A DNA stretch of 64,000 nt from Sphingobacteriaceae bacterium DW12. GTDB taxonomy: Bacteria; Bacteroidota; Bacteroidia; Sphingobacteriales; Sphingobacteriaceae. The notes under the pieces are model-generated. The model ran no database searches. It was not told the DNA's origin and was given only the letters and a program-made list of their open reading frames with translations. The position numbers and the translations under genes were made by a program. Where the stretch lies: contig JROE01000007.1 in the NCBI GenBank assembly GCA_000783305.1, positions 124,001 through 188,000 on the forward strand, in the 5' to 3' direction. The stretch's first letter is position 1, and each line of letters opens with the position of its first letter. Of the stretch, positions 54,206 through 63,466 are shown one piece after another.

Positions 54206-55021
54206 ATGTTTAAAGCAGTATATTTTAGTGTTGTCTTTTTGACTTTTTTGGTTATAGTTGGTTGTGAGCGATTGGAATATAGTCCAAACCAGATTTTTGA
54301 TAAGTATAGTCCTCGAGATTTGAATGCAAAAAATCTAGAAAAATTATATGCAGGGCAGGATACAGCGGATGATACTATTCGGTTTGTATTGACAGGTGAT
54401 ACACAGCGTGCCTATGATCAAGCTGCTCGATTGGTAAATGTCGTTAACAAGATCGAAAAGTTAGATTTCGTCTTTCTCAATGGTGATATTTCTGATTTTG
54501 GATTGCTTCAAGAGATGAAACTTGTGGCAGAGATTTATAACGGTCTCAAAGTGCCGTATATCAGTGTGATCGGGAATCATGATTTGGTAGCCAATGGTCA
54601 AGCGGTTTTTGAGCGCATGTTTGGAAACCGAAATTTTAGTTTTGTCTATAAGGGTGTCAAATTTGTGTGTCACGATACAAATAGTAGAGAGTATCATTTT
54701 GATAAAACTGCTCCTAATATACCTTGGCTAGCACAAGAATTTGCGGTTGGAGCAAATGTTTCTGGAATAGTCGGTGTATCTCATGTCCCTCCTATTTCTG
54801 ATGATTTTGACCAAGAAAGTCGGCAACAGTACGAACGAATGATTGTAACCCATCCGAAATATGTCGCCAATTTCCATTCGCATGTCAACAATCATTCTGT
54901 TTCCTATCCTTTGGATGGAGAGATTCCTTTTATCGTTTCAAATGCGATAATAAATAGTGAGTTTTTGTATGTTGAGATGGTTGGTAATAAGTTAATCTGG
55001 TATGAGAATGTGGCGTATTAG
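54206..55021 (+). CDS. Metallophosphoesterase lipoprotein
   Basis: A lipid-anchored phosphoesterase of the calcineurin-like superfamily. From ATG 54206 (a TTG upstream is unlikely) it has 271 aa: lipoprotein signal VIVGC with Cys20, then GDTQ, NGDISDFG, GNHD, SHVPP and HSHV, that is, the five metal-binding blocks in the standard order (GD, GDxxD, GNHD, H, HxH). It probably hydrolyses a phosphate mono- or diester at the envelope. Its last 20 bp overlap the next gene, with which it forms a pair. Confidence 0.85.
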   Translation: MFKAVYFSVVFLTFLVIVGCERLEYSPNQIFDKYSPRDLNAKNLEKLYAGQDTADDTIRFVLTGDTQRAYDQAARLVNVVNKIEKLDFVFLNGDISDFGLLQEMKLVAEIYNGLKVPYISVIGNHDLVANGQAVFERMFGNRNFSFVYKGVKFVCHDTNSREYHFDKTAPNIPWLAQEFAVGANVSGIVGVSHVPPISDDFDQESRQQYERMIVTHPKYVANFHSHVNNHSVSYPLDGEIPFIVSNAIINSEFLYVEMVGNKLIWYENVAY

Positions 55022-55631
55022 TCTGTTGTTGATGGCGGTTTGGTTATTGTCCGCTTGTGTATTTGCGCAAGATGTGGTTATAGATAGTGTTGCCGAGTCT
55101 GGAAGGAAGTGGTGGTTACCAACTAGTGGAGTGCTGCAACATGCCGGAAGTATTGGTTATATCAGTGGTGGTGTGGGATACAACCTCAATAAAAGAGGAA
55201 GGACAACCTTGGATTTGCTATATGGTCATGTGCCTAAGTCGAAGGGAGGGCCTCTTAATATCTTTACGGCAAAGATTGCTTGGCGTCCCTTTTCCGTAAA
55301 GCTTTGGGATTGGGGAATCCTTCATCCTTTGAATCCCGGTTTTTTTGTGAGTTACCACGGGGGGCGTCATTTCGACTCTAAGTGGGATGACAATAACTAC
55401 CCTAAAGGATATTACTGGTGGTCGACTGCAATCCGACCCCATATTTCCATATCGCATGAAGTTATACTATTTCCCAAAATGATTAAGAGATCAATACCTT
55501 TAGAGAAAATAGGTCTTTATGTGGAGTACAATGCTAATGAATTGTATTTAATTAGCCATTTTCAAAATAAAGAGGTTAGCACCATTCAGAAGACATTCAA
55601 AATGGGACTTGGTATCCGTACTTATTTTTAA
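55002..55631 (+). CDS. Putative outer-membrane beta-barrel protein
   Basis: A 209-aa exported protein with a signal peptide (about 1-22, ending SACVFAQ). The rest consists of alternating polar/aromatic strands with Trp- and Gly-rich turns (GSIGYISGGVGYNLN, GFFVSYHGGRHFD) and ends in GLGIRTYF, with the terminal Phe typical of outer-membrane barrels. Family not recognised. Translational overlap (20 bp) with the phosphoesterase gene implies a joint role. It converges on lutB with 7 bp between stops. Confidence 0.72.
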   Translation: MRMWRISLLLMAVWLLSACVFAQDVVIDSVAESGRKWWLPTSGVLQHAGSIGYISGGVGYNLNKRGRTTLDLLYGHVPKSKGGPLNIFTAKIAWRPFSVKLWDWGILHPLNPGFFVSYHGGRHFDSKWDDNNYPKGYYWWSTAIRPHISISHEVILFPKMIKRSIPLEKIGLYVEYNANELYLISHFQNKEVSTIQKTFKMGLGIRTYF

Positions 55632-55638
55632 CATGTAT

Positions 55639-57030
55639 TTATTTGTTTAATTCTTTCTGCTGGTCTTTCCATTGTTGTGCAAAGGATTTATCAGCTAACC
55701 GAGGGAGATCTCTTTTACTTCCCCATGCTTTCTTGAAAAAATTGCGAAGGATAAAGTTTTTAAACTTGCCACCAAACATATCAATCAGCTTCCTTTTCCG
55801 GATGAAATAGGTGAAGCCCTTCCATGCTTTCTTCTCCATTGCAGGTGCTAGATTTTCTTGCACAGCATCGCGACGATTTAGAAGCAACATTTTTTGGATA
55901 TCTATACCTACGGGGCATACCTCAGTGCACTTGCCACATAAGCTGGACGCGTAGCTCAAGTGTTTGAATTCTTTAAGCCCATGTAAATGAGGTGAAATGA
56001 GTGAGCCTATAGGTCCGGAGTACGTCGTGTCATAAGTGTGACCTCCAACGTTTTGGTAGACGGGACATACATTGAGACAAGCGCCGCATCGTATACAATA
56101 CAGTCCTTGGCGTTGCTCTTTTTCGGCTAATAAAGTGGTACGACCATTGTCTAACAGGACTACGTACATATGTTCGGGACCGTCAGCATCACCCGCTTGT
56201 CTTGGGCCACTTAGGATGGTGTTGTAGACTGTCAGGTTTTGACCTGTTCCATGTGACGCTAGTAGTGGCCAAAATAAATCTAGGTCGGTCATGCTGGGGA
56301 CCATCTTCTCAATGCCTACTAATGCAATGTGGACTTTTGGAAAGCTGGTGGTGAGTCTTGCATTGCCCTCATTTTCGGTAATAGCTATTGCCCCACTGTC
56401 TGCAATTAGGAAGTTGGCGCCTGAAATCCCAACATCTGCTGTCGTGTATTTTTCTCGTAGAAGTTCGCGAGCTTTCATGGTCAGCTGTTCTGCGGTGGAG
56501 TCTAGTGGAGTGCCAAATTTATCATGGAATAACTTCGCTATATCTTCTAGGCTGAGGTGCATGGCCGGGGTGACGATATGATAAGGCTTTTGACCCAATA
56601 GTTGGATGATAAATTCTCCAAGGTCACTTTCGATGGGCTCAATTCCCTTGTTTTCTAAAAAATGATTCAGCTCTATTTCTTCTGTGGCCATCGATTTGGA
56701 TTTGATGACCTGCTTTGCGTCATGAGCTTGCATGATTTTCCAAATCTCTTCCCTCGCTTCCTCTGCGTCATTGGCCCATATTACCTTCCCTCCGCGTGCC
56801 GTAAAATTAGCCTCAAATTCAGGGAGCAAACGATCCAGATTTTCCATAACCTTCCACTTGATTAAGTTGGCCTTTGTTTTGGAATTCTCTAGATTGAAAA
56901 ATTTACTTTTCCCCTTCTCAAACGCAATATTGTATTTGTCAATATTGGTATTGATGATATCACGATGTCTTTGATCAAAAGATTTAGACGAGCTTTCCTT
57001 AATAAATTTTTCGGCAACCGTTTGGGACAT
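55639..57030 (-). CDS. lutB: LutB-type lactate utilisation iron-sulfur protein
   Basis: Component of the LutABC L-lactate dehydrogenase. The ATG at 57030 gives 463 aa (MSQTVAEKF..), matching the family; the open frame to 57138 is upstream non-coding sequence. The LUD (DUF162) domain covers about residues 60-290. Two [4Fe-4S] ferredoxin-like clusters follow: CIRCGACLNVCP (about 311) and CGKCTEVCP (about 362). No lutA or lutC gene is next to it in this window, so partners must be encoded elsewhere. A palindrome lies 38 bp upstream. Confidence 0.88.
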   Translation of the reverse strand: MSQTVAEKFIKESSSKSFDQRHRDIINTNIDKYNIAFEKGKSKFFNLENSKTKANLIKWKVMENLDRLLPEFEANFTARGGKVIWANDAEEAREEIWKIMQAHDAKQVIKSKSMATEEIELNHFLENKGIEPIESDLGEFIIQLLGQKPYHIVTPAMHLSLEDIAKLFHDKFGTPLDSTAEQLTMKARELLREKYTTADVGISGANFLIADSGAIAITENEGNARLTTSFPKVHIALVGIEKMVPSMTDLDLFWPLLASHGTGQNLTVYNTILSGPRQAGDADGPEHMYVVLLDNGRTTLLAEKEQRQGLYCIRCGACLNVCPVYQNVGGHTYDTTYSGPIGSLISPHLHGLKEFKHLSYASSLCGKCTEVCPVGIDIQKMLLLNRRDAVQENLAPAMEKKAWKGFTYFIRKRKLIDMFGGKFKNFILRNFFKKAWGSKRDLPRLADKSFAQQWKDQQKELNK

Positions 57031-57068
57031 GAATTTATTACAGTTTTTAGTGTTATTACAAAAGTAAA

Positions 57069-57094
57069 AAAGTTGGTAGTTAATTACCAACTTT
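57069..57094. promoter_or_regulatory. Inverted repeat upstream of lutB
   Basis: AAAGTTGGTA/TACCAACTTT (57069-57078 and 57085-57094) with a 6-nt spacer, in the 249-bp gap between aspS and lutB. TTGGT/ACCAA half-sites resemble GntR/FadR-family operators such as those of lactate regulators. On the minus strand it is followed by T-rich sequence, so an attenuator or terminator is also possible. Confidence 0.4.
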
Positions 57095-57279
57095 ATAAAG
57101 ATAACGTTAAACTTAGAAAAAATTGTGTTTGCATACAATATAGTTGTTAGGCATACAAATCTTGTTCTTTTCTTTTGGGCGTGCGGTTTGTCACTGTATT
57201 AGCTGTCCCGCACTTGGATATTTGTCAAGTTAGAAGCTAAGCAGCTGGATGTACATACACTTAGTAACCCGGATTGTGC

Positions 57280-59037
57280 CTATGATGGGGTCTTCTGGCT
57301 CAGCACCAAGCTTAATTCTTTTAATTGTACTTGATCTATCGTTGAAGGTGCATCAATCATCACATCCCTTCCAGAGTTGTTCTTTGGAAATGCAATCACA
57401 TCTCTAATGGTATCTAAGCCCGCAAAGATTGAAGCCATACGGTCGAAACCGAAAGCTAAGCCGCCATGCGGAGGTGCGCCAAAGGTAAATGCTTCCATTA
57501 GGAAACCAAATTGCTTTTGCGCTTCTTCTGGAGAGAATCCCAGGTGCTTGAACATCAATGCTTGCAAGTCTTTATCGTGTATTCGGATAGAACCTCCACC
57601 AATTTCACTTCCATTAAGAACGAAGTCGTATGCATTTGCTCTAACCTCTCCAGGGTTGGAATCTAATAAGGGGATGTCTTCTGGTTTAGGTGAGGTGAAC
57701 GGATGGTGCATAGCATGATAGCGTCCCGTCTCTTCGTCCCACTCCAACAGCGGGAAATCTAGGACCCACAGAGGTGCAAATTTGTTCTTGTCGCGAAGAC
57801 CTAGTTGGTTTCCCACCTCCAGTCTTAATTCATTAAGTTGTTTGCGGACTTTATCTTGAGGGCCCGCCATGATAAGGAATAGATCGCCAGGTACAGCCTC
57901 AAATGCAGATGCCCAACTTTTGAGATGTTCATCTGAGTAAAATTTGTCAACAGATGATTTCAGTGTTCCGTCTTCATTGTAACGCGCATACACTAGTCCC
58001 GAAGCGCCTACTTGTGGCCGTTTTACATAGTCGGTCAAGGCGTCAAGCTGTTTGCGTGTATAGTGGGCAGCACCTTGGACATTGATGCCGACGACAAGTT
58101 CTGCTTGTTCAAATACTGGAAAACCTACCCCTTTTGTGAGTTTGTTAAGCTCAACAAACTGCATCCCAAAGCGAATGTCAGGTTTGTCTGAGCCGTATAG
58201 ACGCATAGCGTCTGCGTATGTCATGCGCGGGACGCTTCCAAGGTCTACACCCTTTATGGTCTTGAGCAAGTGACTGGCCAATCCCTCAAACATATTTAAG
58301 ATATCTTCTTGTTCTACAAATGACATTTCGCAGTCTATTTGTGTAAACTCGGGCTGTCTATCGGCTCTAAGGTCTTCGTCACGGAAACATTTTACTATCT
58401 GGAAGTATCGGTCAAACCCGGAGACCATAAGCAACTGCTTAAATGTCTGTGGAGATTGGGGTAGTGCATAAAACTCGCCTGCATTCATACGGCTTGGAAC
58501 TACAAAGTCACGAGCTCCTTCTGGTGTGGATTTGATTAATACAGGAGTTTCTATCTCAATAAAATGTTGTTCATCTAAATACTTACGAACTTCTTGCGCC
58601 ATTTTGTGGCGCAGGATTAAATTTTCTCGGACAGGGTTGCGACGTAGGTCTAAGTATCTGAACTTCATGCGTAAGTCTTCCCCTCCGTCTGTTTCATCTT
58701 CGATGGTGAAGGGCGGTAATTTGGATGCATTTAATACGTCCAGGGAAGTAACTTTGATTTCAATGTCTCCGGTAGGTATCTTGGGGTTTTTGCTGGACCT
58801 TTCAATAACCTGTCCATGGACTTTAATGACAAATTCTCTGCCTAATTCGCGTGCTCCAATGCGAAGTTGCTCATCATCATCAGTGTTGAATGCCAATTGG
58901 GTCACTCCGTATCTGTCACGCACATCGATAAATGTCATTCCTCCTAAATCTCGGGACTTTTGTACCCAACCGCTTAAAGTGACCGATTTGCCTAAATCCG
59001 AAAGTCTAAGTTCACCGCAAGTATGTGTTCTGTGCAT
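57280..59037 (-). CDS. aspS: Aspartyl-tRNA synthetase
   Basis: Class II aminoacyl-tRNA synthetase charging tRNA-Asp. 585 aa: an N-terminal OB-fold anticodon-binding domain (1-135), the catalytic core with motif 2 ([18 protein letters not shown]), the bacterial insertion domain (about 285-415), and motif 3 near the C-terminus (GLAFGFDRM). It begins ATG 59037 and is divergent from mraZ. Whether it is discriminating or charges tRNA-Asn as well cannot be settled without gatCAB information. Confidence 0.97.
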   Translation of the reverse strand: MHRTHTCGELRLSDLGKSVTLSGWVQKSRDLGGMTFIDVRDRYGVTQLAFNTDDDEQLRIGARELGREFVIKVHGQVIERSSKNPKIPTGDIEIKVTSLDVLNASKLPPFTIEDETDGGEDLRMKFRYLDLRRNPVRENLILRHKMAQEVRKYLDEQHFIEIETPVLIKSTPEGARDFVVPSRMNAGEFYALPQSPQTFKQLLMVSGFDRYFQIVKCFRDEDLRADRQPEFTQIDCEMSFVEQEDILNMFEGLASHLLKTIKGVDLGSVPRMTYADAMRLYGSDKPDIRFGMQFVELNKLTKGVGFPVFEQAELVVGINVQGAAHYTRKQLDALTDYVKRPQVGASGLVYARYNEDGTLKSSVDKFYSDEHLKSWASAFEAVPGDLFLIMAGPQDKVRKQLNELRLEVGNQLGLRDKNKFAPLWVLDFPLLEWDEETGRYHAMHHPFTSPKPEDIPLLDSNPGEVRANAYDFVLNGSEIGGGSIRIHDKDLQALMFKHLGFSPEEAQKQFGFLMEAFTFGAPPHGGLAFGFDRMASIFAGLDTIRDVIAFPKNNSGRDVMIDAPSTIDQVQLKELSLVLSQKTPS

Positions 59038-59059
59038 GTTGATTTAAATGTTTATCCTG

Positions 59060-59067
59060 CAAAATTA
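59060..59067 (-). promoter_or_regulatory. -7 box of aspS
   Basis: Minus-strand TAATTTTG (59067-59060) fits TAnnTTTG and lies 22 bp before the aspS ATG. Confidence 0.45.
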
Positions 59068-59205
59068 TCTGTTTTGGAGGAGAATAAAGAATATTGTCCC
59101 GTATTATAATTGAAAATGTTCACTACAATCAGGAGCGGTGTGTGTCTAGAAATGAGGTGTTCCATCGATGGTAATTGGCTCGTTTATGGAGGGATGGAAA
59201 TCCTG

Positions 59206-59224
59206 CTCCACTTTGCTCCACTTT
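59206..59224 (-). promoter_or_regulatory. Inverted MraZ-type box (two AAAGTGGAG repeats)
   Basis: On the minus strand AAAGTGGAG occurs twice with a 10-bp period (59224-59216 and 59214-59206). The AAAGTGG core and period match the mraZ-promoter repeats, but the orientation is towards aspS. Confidence 0.45.
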
Positions 59225-59230
59225 TAGGAT

Positions 59231-59255
59231 AAAAGTTCCAAGAAAAGGAACTTTT
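59231..59255. repeat. Hairpin and CTTTTAGGA duplicate in the aspS-mraZ gap
   Basis: AAAAGTTCC/GGAACTTTT (59231-59239 and 59247-59255), 7-nt loop, flanked by two copies of CTTTTAGGA starting at 59221 and 59251. No T tract. The remainder of 59256-59425 holds nothing recognised. Confidence 0.5.
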
Positions 59256-59440
59256 AGGAGCAAATTGATTTTGAACGCTCGGTTTTTTTTAGTGTTTAAT
59301 AAAATGTTTTTGAGGTTGAACCGAAATTAAAATGGGTTCAAAATGTTTATTTAATCGGTTGTATTGTAGTCTTTTATTGGTGTTTTGGTGTTGTTGGTGA
59401 ATGTGTTTGGTCGTGTTTTTACTATGTGGAAAACTTTTTT

Positions 59441-59475
59441 GTGGAGGATTGTGGGGGAAAGTGGGGGAAAGTGTA
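59441..59475 (+). promoter_or_regulatory. MraZ operator: 10-bp direct repeats
   Basis: GTGGAGGATT (59441), GTGGGGGAAA (59451), GTGGGGGAAA (59461) and GTG (59471) form repeats with exact 10-bp period, as in MraZ-binding sites (TGGGN-N5 in enterobacteria; AAAGTGG-type in mollicutes). They abut the promoter region (TATACTTTTA) 40-70 bp before mraZ, so autoregulation is likely. Confidence 0.75.
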
Positions 59476-59512
59476 TACTTTTACATCAAATTAGAATAGG
59501 ATAGTTAGCGAA

Positions 59513-59986
59513 ATGAATCATCTAATCGGAGAATTTGAATGCAAGCTTGACACCAAAGGAAGAATGGTGTTACCCGCAGCGCTCAAGCGGCAATTGCCGA
59601 ATGTTGAGCGTGATGGGCTTGTTGTGAACCGAGGATTTGAGAAACATTTGGTTTTTTATACTCGCGAAGAGTGGAATGTAATCACGGCGAAATTGGCTAA
59701 GCTCAATCAATTTAATGAAAAGAGTCGGATGTTCGTGCGGGCGTTTACGCGAGGGGCGACGGAGTTAACGTTGGATTCGGCGGGGCGTGTATTATTGCCA
59801 AAAGGATTGTTGGAGTATGCTAACATTAACACCGAATTGGTATTGGCATGTCAGTTTAATAAAATAGAAGTGTGGTCGAAAGAGGGGTACGAGGAGTTGA
59901 TGAACGGAGGGGTGGGCGATGATTTTGCTGCTTTGGCAGAGGAAGTGATGGGCGGAATGGATTTTGGAGGATTAATGAATGAGTGA
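59513..59986 (+). CDS. mraZ: Transcriptional regulator MraZ
   Basis: AbrB/SpoVT-type regulator at the head of the division and cell wall cluster. 157 aa with two SpoVT-AbrB repeats: GEFECKLDTKGRMVLPAALK (about 5-24) and FTRGATELTLDSAGRVLLPKGL (about 77-98). The C-terminal acidic tail is a little longer than usual. It binds direct repeats upstream of its own gene in other bacteria. Its last 8 bp overlap rsmH. Confidence 0.96.
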   Translation: MNHLIGEFECKLDTKGRMVLPAALKRQLPNVERDGLVVNRGFEKHLVFYTREEWNVITAKLAKLNQFNEKSRMFVRAFTRGATELTLDSAGRVLLPKGLLEYANINTELVLACQFNKIEVWSKEGYEELMNGGVGDDFAALAEEVMGGMDFGGLMNE

Positions 59987-60893
59987 TGTTTACCACGTAC
60001 CAGTAATGTTGAAAGAGTGCATTGATGCGCTCGCTATAAATCCAAATGGAACCTATGTGGATGTGACTTTTGGCGGAGGAGGGCATTCGCGTGAGATATT
60101 GAAACATTTGGGGTCTGGTGGGCGTCTGTATGCTTTTGACCAAGATCCGGATGCATTAAAGAACGTGATTGATGATGATCGATTTGTCTTGATTCATCAG
60201 AATTTTAGGTTTTTGAAAAATAATCTTCGTTTGAATGGGGTGAAAGCGGTGGACGGGATTTTGGCTGACTTGGGTGTCTCTTCGCATCAGTTTGATGCTG
60301 CAGATCGTGGATTCTCGATTCGGTTTGATGCGGAATTAGATATGCGGATGGATCAGGTCTCTGATTTGGACGCTAAAAAGGTATTGAATACATATGCTGA
60401 GGAAGACCTGCATCGGATTTTTGGTATGTACGGCGAGATTATGAATGCAAAATCACTGGCCAAAACTATAGTCACAGCACGATTAAGTGGCGAAATTTCG
60501 ACAGTGGCCGAGTTGAAAGATCGGATTAAAAAGCTTGTTCCGAAAGGGAAAGAACATAAATATCATGCGCAAGTTTTTCAGGCACTTCGTATTGAAGTTA
60601 ACCAAGAGCTTGCGGCCCTTCAAGATTTTTTGATGCAGACTATATCGGTCTTGAAGCCAGAAGGAAAGCTGGTGGTCATGTCTTATCATTCTTTGGAAGA
60701 TCGGTTGGTCAAAAATTTCATGGCCAAAGGCAAATTTAAAGGAGATGTGGAGAAGGATTTTTTCGGAAATGAAATCAAGCCTTTTCGCGTGATTACACGT
60801 AAAGCCATTACGGCATCTGAAGAAGAATTATTAATGAATAATCGGTCTAGGAGTGCAAAACTGCGTGTGGCTGAAAAAATAGATATATCGTAA
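59979..60893 (+). CDS. rsmH: 16S rRNA (cytosine-1402-N4)-methyltransferase RsmH
   Basis: SAM-dependent methyltransferase acting on C1402 of 16S rRNA in the 30S P-site. The N-terminal YHVPVMLKECIDAL, SAM motif DVTFGGGGHSREIL and ILADLGVSSHQFD are characteristic, as is the C-terminal RSRSAKLRVAE. Length 304 aa. It overlaps mraZ by 8 bp and is followed 13 bp later by the ftsL-like gene. Confidence 0.97.
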   Translation: MSDVYHVPVMLKECIDALAINPNGTYVDVTFGGGGHSREILKHLGSGGRLYAFDQDPDALKNVIDDDRFVLIHQNFRFLKNNLRLNGVKAVDGILADLGVSSHQFDAADRGFSIRFDAELDMRMDQVSDLDAKKVLNTYAEEDLHRIFGMYGEIMNAKSLAKTIVTARLSGEISTVAELKDRIKKLVPKGKEHKYHAQVFQALRIEVNQELAALQDFLMQTISVLKPEGKLVVMSYHSLEDRLVKNFMAKGKFKGDVEKDFFGNEIKPFRVITRKAITASEEELLMNNRSRSAKLRVAEKIDIS

Positions 60894-60906
60894 AGAGGGG
60901 TGGGAT

Positions 60907-61317
60907 ATGAAGCGCAATACAATAAAGCAGAAGGAATTAAGTGAAGAGGTTCAGGAAGAACTGCAGGATACAGTAGAGGAAAAAGCGGAAGAGACGAAGG
61001 ATTTTTTGAAATCAATATTTTCTCCACAAAAGATTACTACGTACGCTGTGGTGAAAAACCTGCCTTTTATCGCCTTTATTGCTTTTTTGGCGTTGCTGTA
61101 TATTTCGAATAGACACCTCGCAGAGCGAACGGTGAGGCAGATTGATCGATTAGGGAAGGATGTGAAAGAATTGGGGTGGGATTATAAGTCGTTATCGGCC
61201 GAATTGATGAAGAGGAGTACACAGTCGGAAATTGCAAAACGGGCCGATACCTTAGGGTTGAAGGAACGGAAAGAACCGCCAATTAAAATCGAAGTGATCA
61301 TAGAGGAGAAAAAGTAA
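60907..61317 (+). CDS. ftsL: FtsL-like cell-division protein
   Basis: A 136-aa bitopic protein in the position of ftsL between rsmH and ftsI. A charged cytosolic N-terminus (about 1-45, very rich in Glu/Lys), one membrane helix (about 53-71, LPFIAFIAFLALLYISNRH) and a periplasmic heptad-like coiled coil (LAERTVRQIDRLGKDVKELGWDYK). Sequence similarity within this family is low, so position and topology are the main evidence. The N-terminal charged part is longer than in enterobacterial FtsL and is shared by many Bacteroidota. Confidence 0.85.
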   Translation: MKRNTIKQKELSEEVQEELQDTVEEKAEETKDFLKSIFSPQKITTYAVVKNLPFIAFIAFLALLYISNRHLAERTVRQIDRLGKDVKELGWDYKSLSAELMKRSTQSEIAKRADTLGLKERKEPPIKIEVIIEEKK

Positions 61318-61332
61318 ATAAAGTAAATAGGC

Positions 61333-63456
61333 ATGAATATTAGAAAATCCATACTTCTAAGAGTGTATCTCGCATTCGGCCTAATGGTGTTGGGGGCATT
61401 GATGGTATTTGCTAAACTGGTGCATTTGCAATATGTGGACGGAGGTAAGTGGAGGGCTATTTCGGATAGTTTGACAATACAGGAAAGAGAAGTCGAGGCA
61501 GCACGCGGGAATATTTATTCTAACGATGGCAGTATTTTGGCCACCTCGATTCCTGAGTATGATTTGCGTTTTGACGCGATGGCCATATCTGAGGAGGATA
61601 ACGATATTTTTAACGCAAAGGTGGATTCATTGGCTTATAGGCTGTCTACCTTCTTTAAGGATAGATCTGCGCGTCAGTATTTAGCGCATCTCAAACAGGC
61701 TAGGAGCAAGAAGCAACGTTATGTGCTCATTATGCGTGAGGTGAGTCACCAAGACTTAAAGATTGTGAAGGATTTTCCGCTTTTTAAGTCGTTTAAAATA
61801 GGGAAAGACAAGTATTCGGGTGGATTGATTGCGGAACGTCATAATAAGAGAATCTTACCGTTTACCAATCTCGCAGCTCGAACAATTGGATATAAAAATA
61901 CAAAAGGTGACTCTATTCTAGTCGGACTAGAAGGGGCTTATGGTCAATATATTGATGGACGTAGCGGCAAACGATTGGTGCAGCGTATAGCGGGAGGAGT
62001 GTGGGTACCTGTCAATAGAGATATGGAAGTGGCTCCTGTAGACGGTTCGGATATCATCTCGACAATAGATGTCAATATGCAGGATATGGCACAACGAGCG
62101 CTAGAAAAGCAATTGCAGGTTGTAGATGCAGATAATGGATGTGTGATATTGATGGAGGTGAAGACTGGTGAAGTAAGGGCGGTAGCCAATTTTACCAGAG
62201 ATGAACACGGAGTATTTAGGGAGAAGTTTAATTATGCTATTGCACAATCCGCAGAGCCTGGATCTACATTTAAACTGGCATCCTATCTAGCACTGATCGA
62301 TGATGGTAAGATAGATTCGTCTACCACGGTAGATGTAGGGAACGGAACGTATAAAGTCCCGGGGCATACCATCAAAGATTCGCACGCCCCGCGTAAATCG
62401 ATTATGTCGGCAAAGTATGCGTTTGAGCAATCTTCCAATGTGGCCATTACCAAGTTGGTGAATACGCATTACAAAGATAATCCAGCGAGGTTTACCTCGA
62501 AATTATTAGATATGGGATTAGGAAAACCTTTGGGTCTCCAAATTCCAGGGGAAGGCAATCCGGTAATCAAGACTCCTAAAGCGACATCATGGAGCAAATT
62601 GTCATTGGTGCAAATGGCGTATGGGTATGAATTGTTAATGACTCCTTTGCAAACACTGACTTTGTATAATGCTGTTGCTAACAACGGAAAGATGATCGCA
62701 CCTCTTTTTGTTAAGGAGATACGTCATTTAGGTAATACGGTTGAGAAATTTGATGCGCGTGTGATAAAGGAGAAAATAGCGTCTGATCATGCGATTTCCG
62801 AATTGAGGGGTATGATGGAGAGTACGATGATAGAAGGGACGGGTAAATCCTTGCGAAATCCGTTGTATACTTCCGCGGGAAAGACGGGAACTGCCCAAAT
62901 CGCGGATGGTGCTCGGGGATATAGCCAGCGTAAATATCAATCTTCTTTTGCAGGGTATTTTCCCGCTGAAAATCCAAAGTATTCCATCATTGTAGTGATT
63001 CGTAATCCACGAAAGGGATACTATGGGGCATCGACGGCAGGTCCCGTATTTAAAGAGTTAGCGGATATGGTTTTTGCAAATGATCTCTCTATGCATGGTA
63101 CGTTTGCTTCGAAAAAGGTGATTCCGGCAGGGGAGAAGATGCCGCTTACGCTGAGAGGTTCAAGAGAGGCATCGATGAAAGTATATGAAGGCTTAGGTAT
63201 TAAATCATTTGATTGGAATGCGGCAGCTCAAGGTGTAGTAGATACTTCGAGACGTGGGATTCCTTTTACTGATGTTCAGATAAAAGAAGGTGTTGTGCCA
63301 GATGTGAAGGGAATGGGGTTGATGGATGCGCTTTATACAATGGAAAATGCGGGCTTTAAGGCCTACATTTCAGGTAAAGGCAAGGTCGTCGAGCAATCCT
63401 TAGTCCCAGGTTCCAAACTGAAGTATGGAACTCAAGTAGCAATAGTGTTGAATTAA
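61333..63456 (+). CDS. ftsI: Penicillin-binding protein FtsI (PBP3) with PASTA domain
   Basis: Septal peptidoglycan transpeptidase. 707 aa: an N-terminal membrane anchor (about 7-28), a dimerisation domain (about 45-220), and a transpeptidase domain with the three active-site motifs STFK (S311-K314), SSN (367-369) and KTG (517-519). A C-terminal PASTA-like domain (about 645-707, VVPDVKGMGLMDALYTMENAG) is present, as in Gram-positive PBP2x but also usual in Bacteroidota. It lies between ftsL and murE. Confidence 0.95.
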   Translation: MNIRKSILLRVYLAFGLMVLGALMVFAKLVHLQYVDGGKWRAISDSLTIQEREVEAARGNIYSNDGSILATSIPEYDLRFDAMAISEEDNDIFNAKVDSLAYRLSTFFKDRSARQYLAHLKQARSKKQRYVLIMREVSHQDLKIVKDFPLFKSFKIGKDKYSGGLIAERHNKRILPFTNLAARTIGYKNTKGDSILVGLEGAYGQYIDGRSGKRLVQRIAGGVWVPVNRDMEVAPVDGSDIISTIDVNMQDMAQRALEKQLQVVDADNGCVILMEVKTGEVRAVANFTRDEHGVFREKFNYAIAQSAEPGSTFKLASYLALIDDGKIDSSTTVDVGNGTYKVPGHTIKDSHAPRKSIMSAKYAFEQSSNVAITKLVNTHYKDNPARFTSKLLDMGLGKPLGLQIPGEGNPVIKTPKATSWSKLSLVQMAYGYELLMTPLQTLTLYNAVANNGKMIAPLFVKEIRHLGNTVEKFDARVIKEKIASDHAISELRGMMESTMIEGTGKSLRNPLYTSAGKTGTAQIADGARGYSQRKYQSSFAGYFPAENPKYSIIVVIRNPRKGYYGASTAGPVFKELADMVFANDLSMHGTFASKKVIPAGEKMPLTLRGSREASMKVYEGLGIKSFDWNAAAQGVVDTSRRGIPFTDVQIKEGVVPDVKGMGLMDALYTMENAGFKAYISGKGKVVEQSLVPGSKLKYGTQVAIVLN

Positions 63457-63466
63457 AGAAAAAGCA

